A stretch of 64,000 nucleotides of DNA from Polycyclovorans sp002706265 (GTDB taxonomy: Bacteria; Pseudomonadota; Gammaproteobacteria; Nevskiales; Nevskiaceae), in the NCBI GenBank assembly GCA_963973915.1, contig CAXBBM010000001.1, forward strand, positions 62,001 to 126,000. The letters are read 5' to 3'. The notes under the pieces are model-generated. The model did no database searches and had not been told where the DNA came from. It saw nothing but the letters and a program-made list of their open reading frames with translations. Made by a program: the position numbers and the translations under genes. This document shows, one piece after another, positions 8,493 through 19,782 of the stretch (positions within the stretch are counted from its first letter, which is position 1; the number at the start of each line of letters is the position of its first letter).

Positions 8493-8656
8493 GTTCGTTG
8501 AGCTCCGATTCACAGGGGCGCGCTAGACTGCGCGCCGTTCGCGCCGACGGCTGTTGCGTGACCCAGCATAGTCGCCACCGCTTTGCGCAGCATCTGCCGT
8601 GCCGCCGATCCCCCTCGTCATGGGGGCCAAACCCCGAACTCCTGCGTGTCTCTGCC

Positions 8657-10027
8657 GTGCGTCCCTTCGTTACCGAATTGCAGCGAACCTTACGACTGGC
8701 GTTACCCATCGTCGGGTCGCAACTGTTGTTCATGAGCATGGGCACGGTGGACACCATTTTTGCCGGCCATCACGGGCCGCAGACCCTGGCCGCCGTCGCC
8801 TTGGGCACGAATATTTTCTTTCTCGGGTTCGTGACGCTTTCGGGGCTGTTTCTGGCCCTGGCCGCACGCCTCTCGGCCTTGCGCGGCGCCGGCACCGGCC
8901 CTCAGGCACTGGGCCAGCAGCTGTGCGGCGCGCTGGGGCTGGCCACCTTGCTGGGGCTGGGCTGGATGGCGCTGAGCATGCTCAGCGCCAAGCTGGTGAT
9001 CAGCCAACTCGGGGTGTCGCCCGTCGTTCAGGAGGGTGCCGCCCGATATCTGTACATCGTCAGCCTCGCCTGCGTGCCCTTGTGCTGGACCTTCGCCCTG
9101 CGCAACACCATCGAGGCCTTGCAGCGTCCCCGCATTCCGCTGCTCATCGGCCTGATCGGCCTGACGGTCAACGTCGTGGTCGACGCCGTCTTGATCTACG
9201 GGCGCTGGGGCCTGCCCGAGATGGGGTCCAACGGCGCTGCCTGGGCCAGCGTGCTTTCGGTGCTGGCCATGTTGGCGGCCTACGGCGTGGCCTATGGGCA
9301 GGTGCCCCTGTTGCGGGGACTGCACCTGATCGCGCAGCTGCGCGCCCACGCCTGGACGGGCAGCGTCGCCCTGCTGAAGCTGGGTGTGCCGGTGGCGCTG
9401 ATCCTTACTGCGGAAGCGTGGCTGTTCCAGGTGGGGGCGCTGTTCATCGCCCAATTCGGTGACACCGCCATCGCCGCGCATCAGATCGCGATCAATTTTG
9501 CGGCCATGGCGTTCATGGTGCCGCTGTCGATCGGCATGGCGGCCACCGTGCGGGTGGGGGACGCGCTGGGGCGCGGAGACCGGGTGGCCGCGGCGCGCGC
9601 CGGCAATGCCGGCATCGTCATCGCCATTGGGTTCGCGCTGCTTTCTGCGGCGCTGATGTGGGCCGTGCCCGGGGCGATCATCGGGCTGTACACGGCGGAC
9701 CCCGAGGTGTCGGCCATGGCCGTCGGCTTCCTGGGGTTTGCGGCGCTGTTCCAGTTGTTCGACGGCATCCAGGCCTCGGCAAATGGCGCGCTGCGCGGCC
9801 GCCAGGACACGCGCACGCCGATGATCATCACCGTCATTGCCTATTGGGGCGTCGCCATGCCCACTGCCATTTGGCTCGCCTTCCCGGCCAACATGGGGCC
9901 GGCCGGGATCTGGATCGGTTTCATCGTCGGGCTCACGGTGGCGGCCACAGGGCTGACCTGGCGCTGGTGGGCCTTGCGCCGCCGCGCCGTGCCGGATTGG
10001 CGCGTGGCACCGGCCGCTTCGCCCTAA
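8657..10027 (+). CDS. MATE family multidrug/solute exporter (NorM-like)
   Basis: Inner-membrane antiporter of the MATE family, which exports cationic drugs or metabolites using Na+ or H+ gradients. About twelve hydrophobic helices are visible over 456 residues, with two homologous halves; the conserved LPIVGSQLLFMSMGTVDTIFAG opens the first half. I chose the GTG at 8657 because it precedes that helix by a short cytoplasmic tail and gives the family length. The frame is open back to 8498 but the extra residues are unconserved in character. A TAGACT at 8524-8529 could be a -10 element. Substrate is unknown. Confidence 0.85.
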   Translation: MRPFVTELQRTLRLALPIVGSQLLFMSMGTVDTIFAGHHGPQTLAAVALGTNIFFLGFVTLSGLFLALAARLSALRGAGTGPQALGQQLCGALGLATLLGLGWMALSMLSAKLVISQLGVSPVVQEGAARYLYIVSLACVPLCWTFALRNTIEALQRPRIPLLIGLIGLTVNVVVDAVLIYGRWGLPEMGSNGAAWASVLSVLAMLAAYGVAYGQVPLLRGLHLIAQLRAHAWTGSVALLKLGVPVALILTAEAWLFQVGALFIAQFGDTAIAAHQIAINFAAMAFMVPLSIGMAATVRVGDALGRGDRVAAARAGNAGIVIAIGFALLSAALMWAVPGAIIGLYTADPEVSAMAVGFLGFAALFQLFDGIQASANGALRGRQDTRTPMIITVIAYWGVAMPTAIWLAFPANMGPAGIWIGFIVGLTVAATGLTWRWWALRRRAVPDWRVAPAASP

Positions 10028-10029
10028 AG

Positions 10030-12072
10030 CTAAAGCGTCAGCGCCCGTTCGGTGCCCTGCCTGATCGCCCGTTTGGCGTCCAGCTCTCCGGCCTGATCGG
10101 CGCCGCCGATCAGGTGCACCGAGCAGCCCGCCGCCCGCAGGGGCGCCTGCAGACTGCGGTCGCTGATCTGGCCGGCGCAGAGCACGATGTGATCGACTTC
10201 CAACAGGGTGGCGCGCTCGCGTTTCTCGCCAAAACTGATCAGCAGCCCGCGCGCGTCGATGGACTCATAGTGGACGCCGCCGATCATCTCGACGTGTTTC
10301 ATCTTCAGGCTGGCGCGGTGCACCCAGCCACTGGTTTTGCCCAGACGCTTGCCCACGGTTTCGGCCTTGCGCTGCAGCAGCGTGACCTGCCGGGCGGGCG
10401 CGGTCACGTGCGGCCGGGTCACGCCGCCGCGCTGCCGCGCCGGGTCGGTCACACCCCATTCGGCCTCCCAGGTGGGGCGGTCCAGGGTGGGCGAGGGCTG
10501 CCCCATCACCAGAAATTCAGACACGTCAAAGCCGATGCCGCCTGCGCCGACCACGGCGACCCGCGGCCCGACCGGCGCACCGCGCAGCACCTCGATATAG
10601 CTTTTGACCTTGCCGCAAGCGCGTTGCGCCGCCTGCCCGGGAATGTCGGGGTCCCGCGGCGTGACGCCGGTGGCCAGCACGATGTCGTCGAATCCGCCGG
10701 CGGCCAGGGTGTCTGCATCCATGCGCGTGCCCAGCCTGACGGTGACGCCGGTGTCCGCCAGTCGGTGGGCGAAGTAGCGCAGGGTCTCGTGAAACTCTTC
10801 CTTGCCCGGCACCCGCTTGGCCAGGTTGAATTGCCCGCCGATTTCGTCGGCCTCGTCATACAGGGTCACCGCGTGACCGCGCTCGGCCAGCGTCGTCGCG
10901 CACGCCAGGCCCGCCGGGCCGGCACCGACCACGGCGATCCGTTTTGCACGCCTGGCGGGCGTCTTGACCATCAGGGTTTCATGACAGGCGTAGGGGTTGA
11001 CCAGGCACGACGCGGTCTTGAGTTGAAAGCTGTGGTCCAGACAGGCCTGGTTGCAGGCGATGCAGGTGTTGATGCGGTTGCCCTGACCCGCCGCCGCCTT
11101 GTTGACGAACTGGGCATCGGCCAGAAACGGGCGGGCCATGCTCACCATGTCGGCCATGCCGTCGGCCAGAATCTGCTCGGCCACTTCGGGCGTGTTGATG
11201 CGGTTGGTGGTGCACAGCGGAAGGGTGACTTCGGCCTTCATCTTTTGCGTGACCCACGCGAAGGCGGCGCGCGGCACGCTGGTGACGATGGTCGGCACGC
11301 GCGCCTCATGCCAGCCGATGCCGGTGTTGATCAGCGTGGCGCCGGCGGCTTCGATGGCCTTGGCCAGCATCACCACCTCGTCCCAGGTCTGGCCGTCGGG
11401 AATCAGGTCGAGCATCGACAGGCGGTAAATGATGATGAAATCTGGCCCCACCGCCGCGCGCACGCGCCGCACGATCTCGACCGGAAAGCGCATGCGGTTC
11501 TCGTAGGGGCCGCCCCAGTCGTCTTGCCGTTGGTTGGTGTGGGTGACCAGAAACTGGTTGATCAGATACCCCTCCGAGCCCATGATCTCGACGCCGTCAT
11601 ATCCGGCTTCTCGGGCCAGCTCAGCGCAGCGCACGAAGGCGCGAATCTGCCGTTCGACGCCGTCGGCGGTCAGCGCGCTGGGCGCAAACGGCGTGATCGG
11701 GCTTTTGACCCGGGAGGGCGCCACGTTGAACGGGTGATAACCGTAGCGGCCCGCGTGCAGAATCTGCAGCGCGATCTTGCCGCCCTCGTCATGCACCGCC
11801 TGGGGAATGATCCGGTGGGCGCGCGCGGCCCGGCGCGTGCTGAGTTCGCCGGCCAGCGGCGACACCCACCCGGCAATGTTGGGGGCGAAACCGCCGGTGA
11901 CGATCAGGCCCACACCGCCGCGGGCGCGCTCGGCAAAATAGGCGGCCAAACGGGGGAAGTGCCGGTTGCGATCTTCAAGCCCGGTGTGCATCGAGCCCAT
12001 CAGCACGCGATTGCGTAGGGTGGTGAAGCCCAGATCGAGGGGTGCCAGCAAATGAGGGTAGGGAGTGGACAT
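10030..12072 (-). CDS. fadH: NADPH-dependent 2,4-dienoyl-CoA reductase FadH
   Basis: Iron-sulfur flavoenzyme that reduces 2,4-dienoyl-CoA intermediates when unsaturated fatty acids are beta-oxidised. The 680-residue protein has an N-terminal old-yellow-enzyme TIM barrel (about 1-330), a 4Fe-4S site formed by Cys337, Cys340, Cys344 and Cys356, and C-terminal FAD/NADPH Rossmann domains (VVGAGPAGLACA near 385 and VVGAGGIGFDV near 520). The cysteine spacing is identical to E. coli FadH (334/337/341/353). The ATG at 12072 gives the MSTPYPHLL start expected for the family. Together with the nearby acyl-CoA dehydrogenase it points to fatty-acid catabolism. Confidence 0.94.
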   Translation of the reverse strand: MSTPYPHLLAPLDLGFTTLRNRVLMGSMHTGLEDRNRHFPRLAAYFAERARGGVGLIVTGGFAPNIAGWVSPLAGELSTRRAARAHRIIPQAVHDEGGKIALQILHAGRYGYHPFNVAPSRVKSPITPFAPSALTADGVERQIRAFVRCAELAREAGYDGVEIMGSEGYLINQFLVTHTNQRQDDWGGPYENRMRFPVEIVRRVRAAVGPDFIIIYRLSMLDLIPDGQTWDEVVMLAKAIEAAGATLINTGIGWHEARVPTIVTSVPRAAFAWVTQKMKAEVTLPLCTTNRINTPEVAEQILADGMADMVSMARPFLADAQFVNKAAAGQGNRINTCIACNQACLDHSFQLKTASCLVNPYACHETLMVKTPARRAKRIAVVGAGPAGLACATTLAERGHAVTLYDEADEIGGQFNLAKRVPGKEEFHETLRYFAHRLADTGVTVRLGTRMDADTLAAGGFDDIVLATGVTPRDPDIPGQAAQRACGKVKSYIEVLRGAPVGPRVAVVGAGGIGFDVSEFLVMGQPSPTLDRPTWEAEWGVTDPARQRGGVTRPHVTAPARQVTLLQRKAETVGKRLGKTSGWVHRASLKMKHVEMIGGVHYESIDARGLLISFGEKRERATLLEVDHIVLCAGQISDRSLQAPLRAAGCSVHLIGGADQAGELDAKRAIRQGTERALTL

Positions 12073-12161
12073 GAGACACGCGCCTGAGACCAACGGTGTC
12101 CGGAGTCTAAGGGGACGCACCTCAAGCGGGGTTGGCCGTGGCGCCAAACGGGCCGGCGAGC

Positions 12162-12653
12162 ATGGTTGAAGCCGTCCCCGTTTTGTTGTGGCTGCTGGTG
12201 GCGGCCCTGGTGGTGATCGGCCTGGCCGGCGTCATTGTTCCGGCCTTGCCCGGTGTGCCCATCCTGTTCGCCGGTCTGTGGTTGGCTGCGTGGATCGACG
12301 GTTACCTGAGCGTGGGCAGCTGGACCTTGGGCATTCTCGGCGTTCTGACCGTTTTTGCCGTGGTGGTGGACTTTCTGGCCAGTGTCTTCGGCGCCAAACG
12401 GGTCGGCGCCAGCCCCGAGGCCATCTGGGGCGCGCTCATTGGGTCGGTGGTCGGACTCATATTCGGGCTGCTGGGCCTGCTGCTGGGGCCGTTCATCGGC
12501 GCCGTGGGCGGGGAACTGATGGCACGCGGCGGCCCGGCACGCGCCGCAGAGGTGGGGGTTGCGACCTGGATTGGCCTGGTGGTGGGCACCCTGGTCAAGC
12601 TCGCCGTGTCGCTGGCGATGTTGTTCATCTTCGTCTTTGCCTGGTTCTGGTGA
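12162..12653 (+). CDS. DUF456 family membrane protein
   Basis: Small integral membrane protein (163 residues) of the DUF456 family, whose function is unknown. It is almost entirely hydrophobic with Gly-rich helices: about residues 5-40, 45-70, a loop with GAKRVGASPEA, then paired helices 85-115 and 130-160. The pattern of glycines in GLIFGLLGLLLGPFIGAVGGELM is typical of this family. I chose the ATG at 12162; the frame opens at a start-like codon at 12132. It is divergent from fadH with about 90 bases between the starts. Confidence 0.85.
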   Translation: MVEAVPVLLWLLVAALVVIGLAGVIVPALPGVPILFAGLWLAAWIDGYLSVGSWTLGILGVLTVFAVVVDFLASVFGAKRVGASPEAIWGALIGSVVGLIFGLLGLLLGPFIGAVGGELMARGGPARAAEVGVATWIGLVVGTLVKLAVSLAMLFIFVFAWFW

Positions 12654-12794
12654 GTCGGGCGGCCAACGCTCGGGTCAGCAGCCGCGGTTGACGCGGCGCT
12701 GTCGATTTGTCCTCCGTTTCCGGGATTTAGATCGCATAATCGCGCCATCGAGGTGCCGTGTGCCTCCACCGATTCTTTCTTCAGGAGCTTGACC

Positions 12795-14582
<1,788 letters not shown>

Positions 14583-14602
14583 GCAGGTCCGTGGTCAGGC
14601 AC

Positions 14603-14629
14603 AGGCCGGGCGCTTGCCCGGCCTTTTTT
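14603..14629 (+). terminator. Rho-independent terminator after the acyl-CoA dehydrogenase gene
   Basis: Perfect 9-bp GC-rich stem AGGCCGGGC / GCCCGGCCT (14603-14611 with 14616-14624), GCTT tetraloop, followed by a T run to 14629. It begins 21 bases after the stop codon. Confidence 0.93.
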
Positions 14630-14673
14630 GTTTCTTCTGGGCGAAGGGGGGGCGGTCCGCGTGTCAGCGCAGG

Positions 14674-15309
14674 TCACGCCAGCGGTGCAGGGCTGGGCGC
14701 CGCCAGAATCGCCGCCACTTTTGCGCGCAGCACCGGCACCACGTCGTGCTCGAACCATGGACGGTCGCGCAGCCAGCGGGTGTTGCGCGGGCTGGGGTGG
14801 GGCAGCGGGAAATAGCCCAACGGCAGAAAGTCTTGAAATCGGCGCACCGTGTCGGTGAGTGATTCGCCTTTCACCGGCAGGTAATAACGCTGGCCGTAGG
14901 CGCCCGGCAGCAGTGTCAATTGCAGCGCCGGCAGCAGAGCGCGAATGGGGGCGTGCCAGCGTGGCGCGCATTCCGGGCGCGGCGGCAGGTCACCGCCCTT
15001 GCCCCGGCCGGGGTAGCAGAAACCCATGGCCATGACCCCGAAATGATCAAGCGCATAAAAGGTGTCTCGGTCCACGCCCAGCCAGTCACGCAGGCGCTCG
15101 CCGCTGGCGTCGTTCCAGGGCATGCCGGTGTGGTGAACCTTGGTGCCGGGCGCCTGCCCGGTGATCAGAATGCGGGTGCGGGCGTCCACGCGCAGGATGG
15201 GTTTCGGGCCCAGCGGCAGGTGCGCCGCACACAGCGTGCAGGCGCGCACATCGCGGGCCAGTTCGGCGAGCGGGCCGCTTGATTGCCGGGGACCGTTGAG
15301 ATCGATCAT
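14674..15309 (-). CDS. Uracil-DNA glycosylase superfamily protein
   Basis: A 211-residue protein of the uracil-DNA glycosylase superfamily, expected to excise damaged or deaminated bases. The first-loop motif appears as GQAPGTKVHHTGMPWNDASG, and the second active-site region as HPSPRN near residue 180. Paired cysteines in CTLCAAHLP (about residues 22-25), with two more downstream (in GFCYPG and PECAP), recall the iron-sulfur families 4/5, but I cannot confirm a cluster. The ATG at 15309 is chosen because it starts just before the conserved part. The neighbouring tag gene, transcribed divergently, is also a base-excision enzyme. Confidence 0.8.
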   Translation of the reverse strand: MIDLNGPRQSSGPLAELARDVRACTLCAAHLPLGPKPILRVDARTRILITGQAPGTKVHHTGMPWNDASGERLRDWLGVDRDTFYALDHFGVMAMGFCYPGRGKGGDLPPRPECAPRWHAPIRALLPALQLTLLPGAYGQRYYLPVKGESLTDTVRRFQDFLPLGYFPLPHPSPRNTRWLRDRPWFEHDVVPVLRAKVAAILAAPSPAPLA

Positions 15310-15354
15310 CACCTTATGATGCCGTGAATCCCATCCTGATTTCCCCTGACCACC

Positions 15355-15918
15355 ATGGACGACCGCATCCGCTGTGCCTGGGCCACGCACACCGACCAGG
15401 AGGCGCATTACCACGACACCGAGTGGGGACGACCGCAGCGCGACGAGACCACGCTCTTCGAATTTCTGGTGCTCGAAGGCGCGCAGGCCGGCCTGTCATG
15501 GCGGACGATTCTCAACAAGCGGGACGGCTATCGCGCCGTGTTTGACGACTACGACATTGCGCGTATCGCGCAGTACAGCGACGCCGATCTTGAGGCCCGC
15601 GTGCAGGACGCGCGCATCGTCCGCAACCGGCTCAAGGTCTGGGGCGTGCGCAAGAATGCGCAGGCGTATCTGCGCCTGCGAGACGAGGTTGGCGGGCTGG
15701 CGCCCTACCTGTGGAATCGCGTGGACAACACGCCGGGGGTCGGCGGCTGGACCGACATGCAGCAGGTGCCGGCAACCACGCCCCTGTCGGATGCCATCAG
15801 CAAGGACATGAAGAAGCGCGGCTTCACCTTTGTGGGCAGCACGATCATCTATGCGTATCTACAGGCGACCGGGGTGGTGAACGATCACCTCGCGCATTGC
15901 TGGTGTGCGGCGCGGTAG
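15355..15918 (+). CDS. tag: DNA-3-methyladenine glycosylase I (Tag)
   Basis: Removes 3-methyladenine from alkylated DNA as the first step of base-excision repair. The 187-residue length equals E. coli Tag. The structural zinc ligands are visible at Cys7, His20, His178 and Cys182, with the same spacings as E. coli (4/17/175/179). The family signature LEGAQAGLSWRTILNKRDGYR is intact. The gene is divergent from the uracil-DNA glycosylase-like gene, with 45 bases between start codons. Confidence 0.97.
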   Translation: MDDRIRCAWATHTDQEAHYHDTEWGRPQRDETTLFEFLVLEGAQAGLSWRTILNKRDGYRAVFDDYDIARIAQYSDADLEARVQDARIVRNRLKVWGVRKNAQAYLRLRDEVGGLAPYLWNRVDNTPGVGGWTDMQQVPATTPLSDAISKDMKKRGFTFVGSTIIYAYLQATGVVNDHLAHCWCAAR

Positions 15919-16124
15919 GCCCAGAAGACCGGGCCGAGGTCTTCATTTCGGGGCGACAAGCAGGTGGGCGTTGCCCCGGCAATCGCCAACGCAATCCGGA
16001 GCAACGCGGACTTGATTCGCGATCCGACAGCGACCGCTCAGGCCCATCAACGCGGGCAGTGAGCGCAGTGCAACCCAAGTGCGCGAGTCCGCGCGCTCGC
16101 CCAACCGGGGGCGGCCTGCGCAAC

Positions 16125-16778
16125 TCAGGGCTTGATGGTGATGACGCCCTGATCTTCCCCAATCAACAGCACATCGGCCTTGCGCCCTGCAAACAGCCCG
16201 ACGGTGACGACGCCGACGATCTGGTTGATCTGCTGCTCCAGCGCCACCGGATCGGTAATGGCCAGGCCGTGCACGTCGAGGATGTCGTTGCCGTTGTCGG
16301 TGACCACGCCCTCGCGCCAGCGCGGATTGCCGCCCATCGCGCGCAGCGCCTCGGCGACGTGGATTCTGGCCATGGGGATGACCTCCACCGGCAGCGGAAA
16401 GCGCCCCAGCACCGACACCTGTTTGCTGGCATCAGCAATGCAGACAAAGGTGTCGGCACAGGCCGCGACGATTTTCTCGCGGGTCAGCGCGGCGCCGCCG
16501 CCTTTGATGAGGTGCAGGCCGGGGTCGGCTTCATCGGCGCCATCGACATAGAGCGACAGGCGGCCGACCGCGTTCAGGTCGAGCACCGGAATGCCCAGGG
16601 CGTTCAGTCGCTCGGTGCTGGCGTTGGACGACGACACTGCCCCGGGAATGCGGTCGCGGTGCGCGGCCAGCGCGTCGATGAAGAAGTTGACGGTGGAACC
16701 GGTGCCCACGCCAAGCACGGTGTCGGGCTTGAGATAGGCGAGGGCGGCTGCTGCGGCGCGTTGCTTGGGCGATGACAT
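16125..16778 (-). CDS. rpiA: Ribose-5-phosphate isomerase A
   Basis: Interconverts ribose 5-phosphate and ribulose 5-phosphate in the non-oxidative pentose phosphate pathway. The 217-residue protein carries the conserved phosphate loop GVGTGSTVNFFID (about residues 24-36), the DGADEAD motif and the KGGGAALTREK motif with the catalytic Lys. The ATG at 16778 gives the normal length (E. coli 219). It lies 19 bases downstream of yggS on the same strand, so the two are probably co-transcribed. The 206 bases between tag and the end of rpiA show nothing recognisable. Confidence 0.97.
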   Translation of the reverse strand: MSSPKQRAAAAALAYLKPDTVLGVGTGSTVNFFIDALAAHRDRIPGAVSSSNASTERLNALGIPVLDLNAVGRLSLYVDGADEADPGLHLIKGGGAALTREKIVAACADTFVCIADASKQVSVLGRFPLPVEVIPMARIHVAEALRAMGGNPRWREGVVTDNGNDILDVHGLAITDPVALEQQINQIVGVVTVGLFAGRKADVLLIGEDQGVITIKP

Positions 16779-16797
16779 GGGCGTTCTGGCGGTTGTT

Positions 16798-17490
16798 CTA
16801 GAGGGGGTTTGACGGTCTGGGGCCGAACAGAGCCGACCCCACGCGGACATGAGTGGCGCCGTGGGTGATGGCGAGTTCAAAGTCGTCGGACATGCCCATC
16901 GACAGCGTGTCGACCGGCAAGCCCAGGGCACGCAGCGCCTCGAAGGCTTCGCGCAGCAGTCGGTAGGGCTGTGCAGGATCAGCGCTTTGGGCGATCGGCG
17001 CGGGAATGGCCATCAGCCCGCGCAGCCGCAGTCGCGGCAGTTCGGCGATGGCGGCGGCGAGCGCTGCAAGCTCGCCCGGCGCGCAGCCCGACTTGCTGGC
17101 CTCGCGCGAGACGTTCACCTGCACACAAACCGACAGCGGGGGGGCTTCGGCCGGGCGCTGGTCGTTGAGGCGCTGGGCAATTTTCAGCCGCTCGACGCTG
17201 TGCACCCAGTCGAATCGCGCTGCGATATCGCGGGTCTTGTTCGACTGGATGGGGCCGATGAAATGCCATTGCAGCGGCAGATCGGCCAGTGCAGCCTGCT
17301 TGGTCAGCGCTTCCTGCAGGTAGTTTTCGCCGAAGGCGACCTGACCCGCCTGGGCCAGCACGCGCAGGGCGTCGGCGGGCTGGGTTTTCGACACGGCCAC
17401 CAGGGTCACGTCGGCGGCATCACGTCCCGCCGCACTGCAGGCGCGCGCCATGCGATGCCGTATGTCAGTCAATCGGGGATGGGTGTCCAC
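16798..17490 (-). CDS. yggS: Pyridoxal-phosphate homeostasis protein YggS/PLPBP
   Basis: Cytoplasmic PLP-binding protein of the YBL036C/PROSC family that buffers vitamin B6 and affects amino-acid metabolism. The PLP-binding lysine is Lys35 in the VAVSKTQP motif (E. coli Lys36). Other family marks are FGENYLQEA, WHFIGPIQSNK and the C-terminal SMGMSDDFELAI plus RVGSALFG. The 230-residue length is standard and the start is GTG. It is divergent from pilT with 73 bases between the starts, an arrangement often seen in gammaproteobacteria. Confidence 0.96.
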   Translation of the reverse strand: MDTHPRLTDIRHRMARACSAAGRDAADVTLVAVSKTQPADALRVLAQAGQVAFGENYLQEALTKQAALADLPLQWHFIGPIQSNKTRDIAARFDWVHSVERLKIAQRLNDQRPAEAPPLSVCVQVNVSREASKSGCAPGELAALAAAIAELPRLRLRGLMAIPAPIAQSADPAQPYRLLREAFEALRALGLPVDTLSMGMSDDFELAITHGATHVRVGSALFGPRPSNPL

Positions 17491-17563
17491 AAGCGTCTTG
17501 CCGGGGTGGTCGCAGCGGGCTAACGTGCTGCCAACATTCTACCCCTCACCGGAGCGTGCGCCG

Positions 17564-18598
17564 ATGGACATCGCGCAGTTGTTGACCTTTGGCGTCAAGC
17601 AGGGCGCGTCTGACCTGCACCTGTCGGCCGGGGTGGAGCCGATGATCCGCGTCGATGGCGACGTCAAGCGCATCAACCTGCCGGCGCTGGACCACAAGCA
17701 GGTCCACGACATGGTGTACGACATCATGAACGACCGGCAGCGCAAGGCCTGGGACGAGCATCTTGAGACCGACTTCTCGTTCGAGATTCCCGGCCTCGCG
17801 CGCTTTCGCGTCAATGCCTTCAATCAGTCGCGCGGTGCGGGGGCGGTGTTCCGCACCATTCCATCCAAAATTCTCAGCCTGGAAGAGTTGCAGTGTCCGC
17901 CCATTTTCAAGGAGCTGGCCGATCTGCCGCGGGGCCTGATTCTGGTCACCGGCCCCACGGGCTCGGGCAAGTCGACCACGCTGGCGGCGATGGTGAATCA
18001 CAAGAACGAGACCGATTACGGTCATATCCTCACCATTGAAGACCCCATCGAGTTCGTTCATCCGCCCAAGAAGTGCCTGATCAACCAGCGCGAGGTGCAC
18101 CGCGACACCCACGGCTTCGCCGAATCGTTGCGTTCGGCGCTGCGTGAAGACCCCGACACCATTCTGGTGGGCGAGCTGCGCGACCTCGAGACCATTCGCC
18201 TGGCGTTGTCGGCCGCCGAAACCGGGCATCTGGTGCTGGGCACGCTGCACACCAGTTCGGCCGCGAAGACGGTGGACCGCATCGTCGACGTGTTTCCCGG
18301 TTCCGAGAAGGACATGGTGCGCACCATGTTGTCGGAAGGCTTGCGCGCGGTCATCTCGCAGTCTTTGCTCAAGCGCAAGGGCGGCGGCCGCATTGCCGCC
18401 CACGAGATCATGATTGCCACGCCGGCGATTCGAAACCTGATTCGTGAGAACAAGATCGCCCAGATGTATTCGGCGATCCAGACCGGGCAGAAAGACGGCT
18501 CGCAAACCCTGGAGCAATGCCTGCGTGACCTGGTCAAGCGCGGCCTCGTGAGCGCCGAAGAAGCACGCCGCAAGGCCAATAAAACCCTGGATGTCTGA
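17564..18598 (+). CDS. pilT: Type IV pilus retraction ATPase PilT
   Basis: Hexameric motor that depolymerises type IV pili and powers twitching motility. The 344-residue protein has the N-terminal PAS-like domain, Walker A GPTGSGKST at 130-138, the Asp box with catalytic Glu (TIEDPIEFVH), Walker B (DTILVGELRD), the His box (GHLVLGTLHT) and the PilT-specific C-terminal TPAIRNLIRENK. The ATG at 17564 follows a GGAG site; the frame extends further upstream without any conserved sequence. It is first in a tandem of three PilT-family genes. Confidence 0.97.
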   Translation: MDIAQLLTFGVKQGASDLHLSAGVEPMIRVDGDVKRINLPALDHKQVHDMVYDIMNDRQRKAWDEHLETDFSFEIPGLARFRVNAFNQSRGAGAVFRTIPSKILSLEELQCPPIFKELADLPRGLILVTGPTGSGKSTTLAAMVNHKNETDYGHILTIEDPIEFVHPPKKCLINQREVHRDTHGFAESLRSALREDPDTILVGELRDLETIRLALSAAETGHLVLGTLHTSSAAKTVDRIVDVFPGSEKDMVRTMLSEGLRAVISQSLLKRKGGGRIAAHEIMIATPAIRNLIRENKIAQMYSAIQTGQKDGSQTLEQCLRDLVKRGLVSAEEARRKANKTLDV

Positions 18599-18603
18599 CG
18601 ACC

Positions 18604-19782
18604 ATGGAACGTGACCAGGCCATTCGCCTGATGCAGCAGCTGCTGGGCATCATGAAAGACAAGGGCGGTTCTGACCTGTTCATCACCGCCGGGTTTCCAC
18701 CGGCCATGAAGCTGAACGGTCAGATGACGCCCGTGGGCGACAAGCCTTTGACGGCAGAAGCCTCGGCGATGCTGCTGCGCGGGCTGATGAACGACCGGCA
18801 GACCAAGGAGTTTGAAGCCACCAACGAGTGCAATTTCGCCATCTCGCCGCCGGGGCTGGGGCGCTTCCGCGTCAATGTCTTCGTGCAGCAGAACCGGGTC
18901 GGCGGCGTGCTGCGCACGATTCAGACCGACATCCCCACCTTCGAGCAACTGAAGCTGCCGCCGCAACTCAAGGACATCGTCATGTCGCAGCGCGGCCTGG
19001 TGTTGATGGTGGGCGGCACCGGCTCGGGCAAGTCAACGTCGTTGGCCGCGATGCTGGGGCATCGCAATGCCGAGTCGCGCGGCCACATCGTCACCATCGA
19101 AGATCCGGTGGAATACGTGCATCCCCACGGGGGCTGTGTGGTCACCCAGCGCGAGGTGGGGGCCGACACGCTGTCGTGGGAAAACGCGCTGAAAAACACG
19201 CTGCGTCAGGCGCCAGACGTGATTCTGATCGGTGAAATCCGCACCCGCGAAACCATGGAGTACGCGATCAACTTTGCCGAGACCGGGCACCTGGTGCTGT
19301 CGACCCTGCACGCCAACAGTGCCAACCAGGCCATGGACCGGGTCATCAACTTTTTCCCCGAAGAGAAGCGCTCGCAGTTGCTCATGGACCTGTCGTTCAA
19401 CCTGCGCGCCATCATTTCGCAGCGACTGGTGCGGCGCGAAGCGGGCGGGCGCTCGGCCGCCATCGAGATCATGCTCAACTCGCCACTGATTGCCGATCTG
19501 ATCTTCAAGGGCGAAATTCACGAACTGAAGGCGGTAATGGGCCGATCGCGCGAGCAGGGCATGATCACCTTCGACCAGGCCCTGTTCGAGCTGTTCGAGG
19601 CCGGCGAGATCAGCTACGAAGAGGCCACGCGCAACGCTGACAGCCAGAACGAGTTGCGCCTCAACGTCAAGCTCAATTCCAAGCGTCAGCGGCAGAACCT
19701 GCTGGACGACGCCGGCGTCAACAGCCTGACCATGCGTGAGGAAGAAGGGGTCACGCAGGTGCCGGGTCGCCCGCGCCCATGA
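18604..19782 (+). CDS. pilU: Type IV pilus retraction ATPase PilU
   Basis: PilT paralogue that acts as an accessory retraction motor dependent on PilT. The 392 residues include Walker A GGTGSGKST (about 137-145), the Asp box TIEDPVEYVH, Walker B DVILIGEIRT and the His box GHLVLSTLHA. The PilU-type C-terminus carries a charged tail ending in the GVTQVPGRPRP region. The AIRNLIRE element of PilT is absent, as in other PilU proteins. It starts 5 bases after pilT and overlaps the third paralogue by 4 bases. Confidence 0.95.
   Translation: MERDQAIRLMQQLLGIMKDKGGSDLFITAGFPPAMKLNGQMTPVGDKPLTAEASAMLLRGLMNDRQTKEFEATNECNFAISPPGLGRFRVNVFVQQNRVGGVLRTIQTDIPTFEQLKLPPQLKDIVMSQRGLVLMVGGTGSGKSTSLAAMLGHRNAESRGHIVTIEDPVEYVHPHGGCVVTQREVGADTLSWENALKNTLRQAPDVILIGEIRTRETMEYAINFAETGHLVLSTLHANSANQAMDRVINFFPEEKRSQLLMDLSFNLRAIISQRLVRREAGGRSAAIEIMLNSPLIADLIFKGEIHELKAVMGRSREQGMITFDQALFELFEAGEISYEEATRNADSQNELRLNVKLNSKRQRQNLLDDAGVNSLTMREEEGVTQVPGRPRP

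Noticed and set aside
9658..12018. A 786-codon open frame on the plus strand opposite fadH
   Set aside because: It translates as Gly/His/Gln/Arg-rich sequence with no domain, and the opposite strand encodes a complete FadH with all cluster cysteines. High GC makes long antisense frames common.
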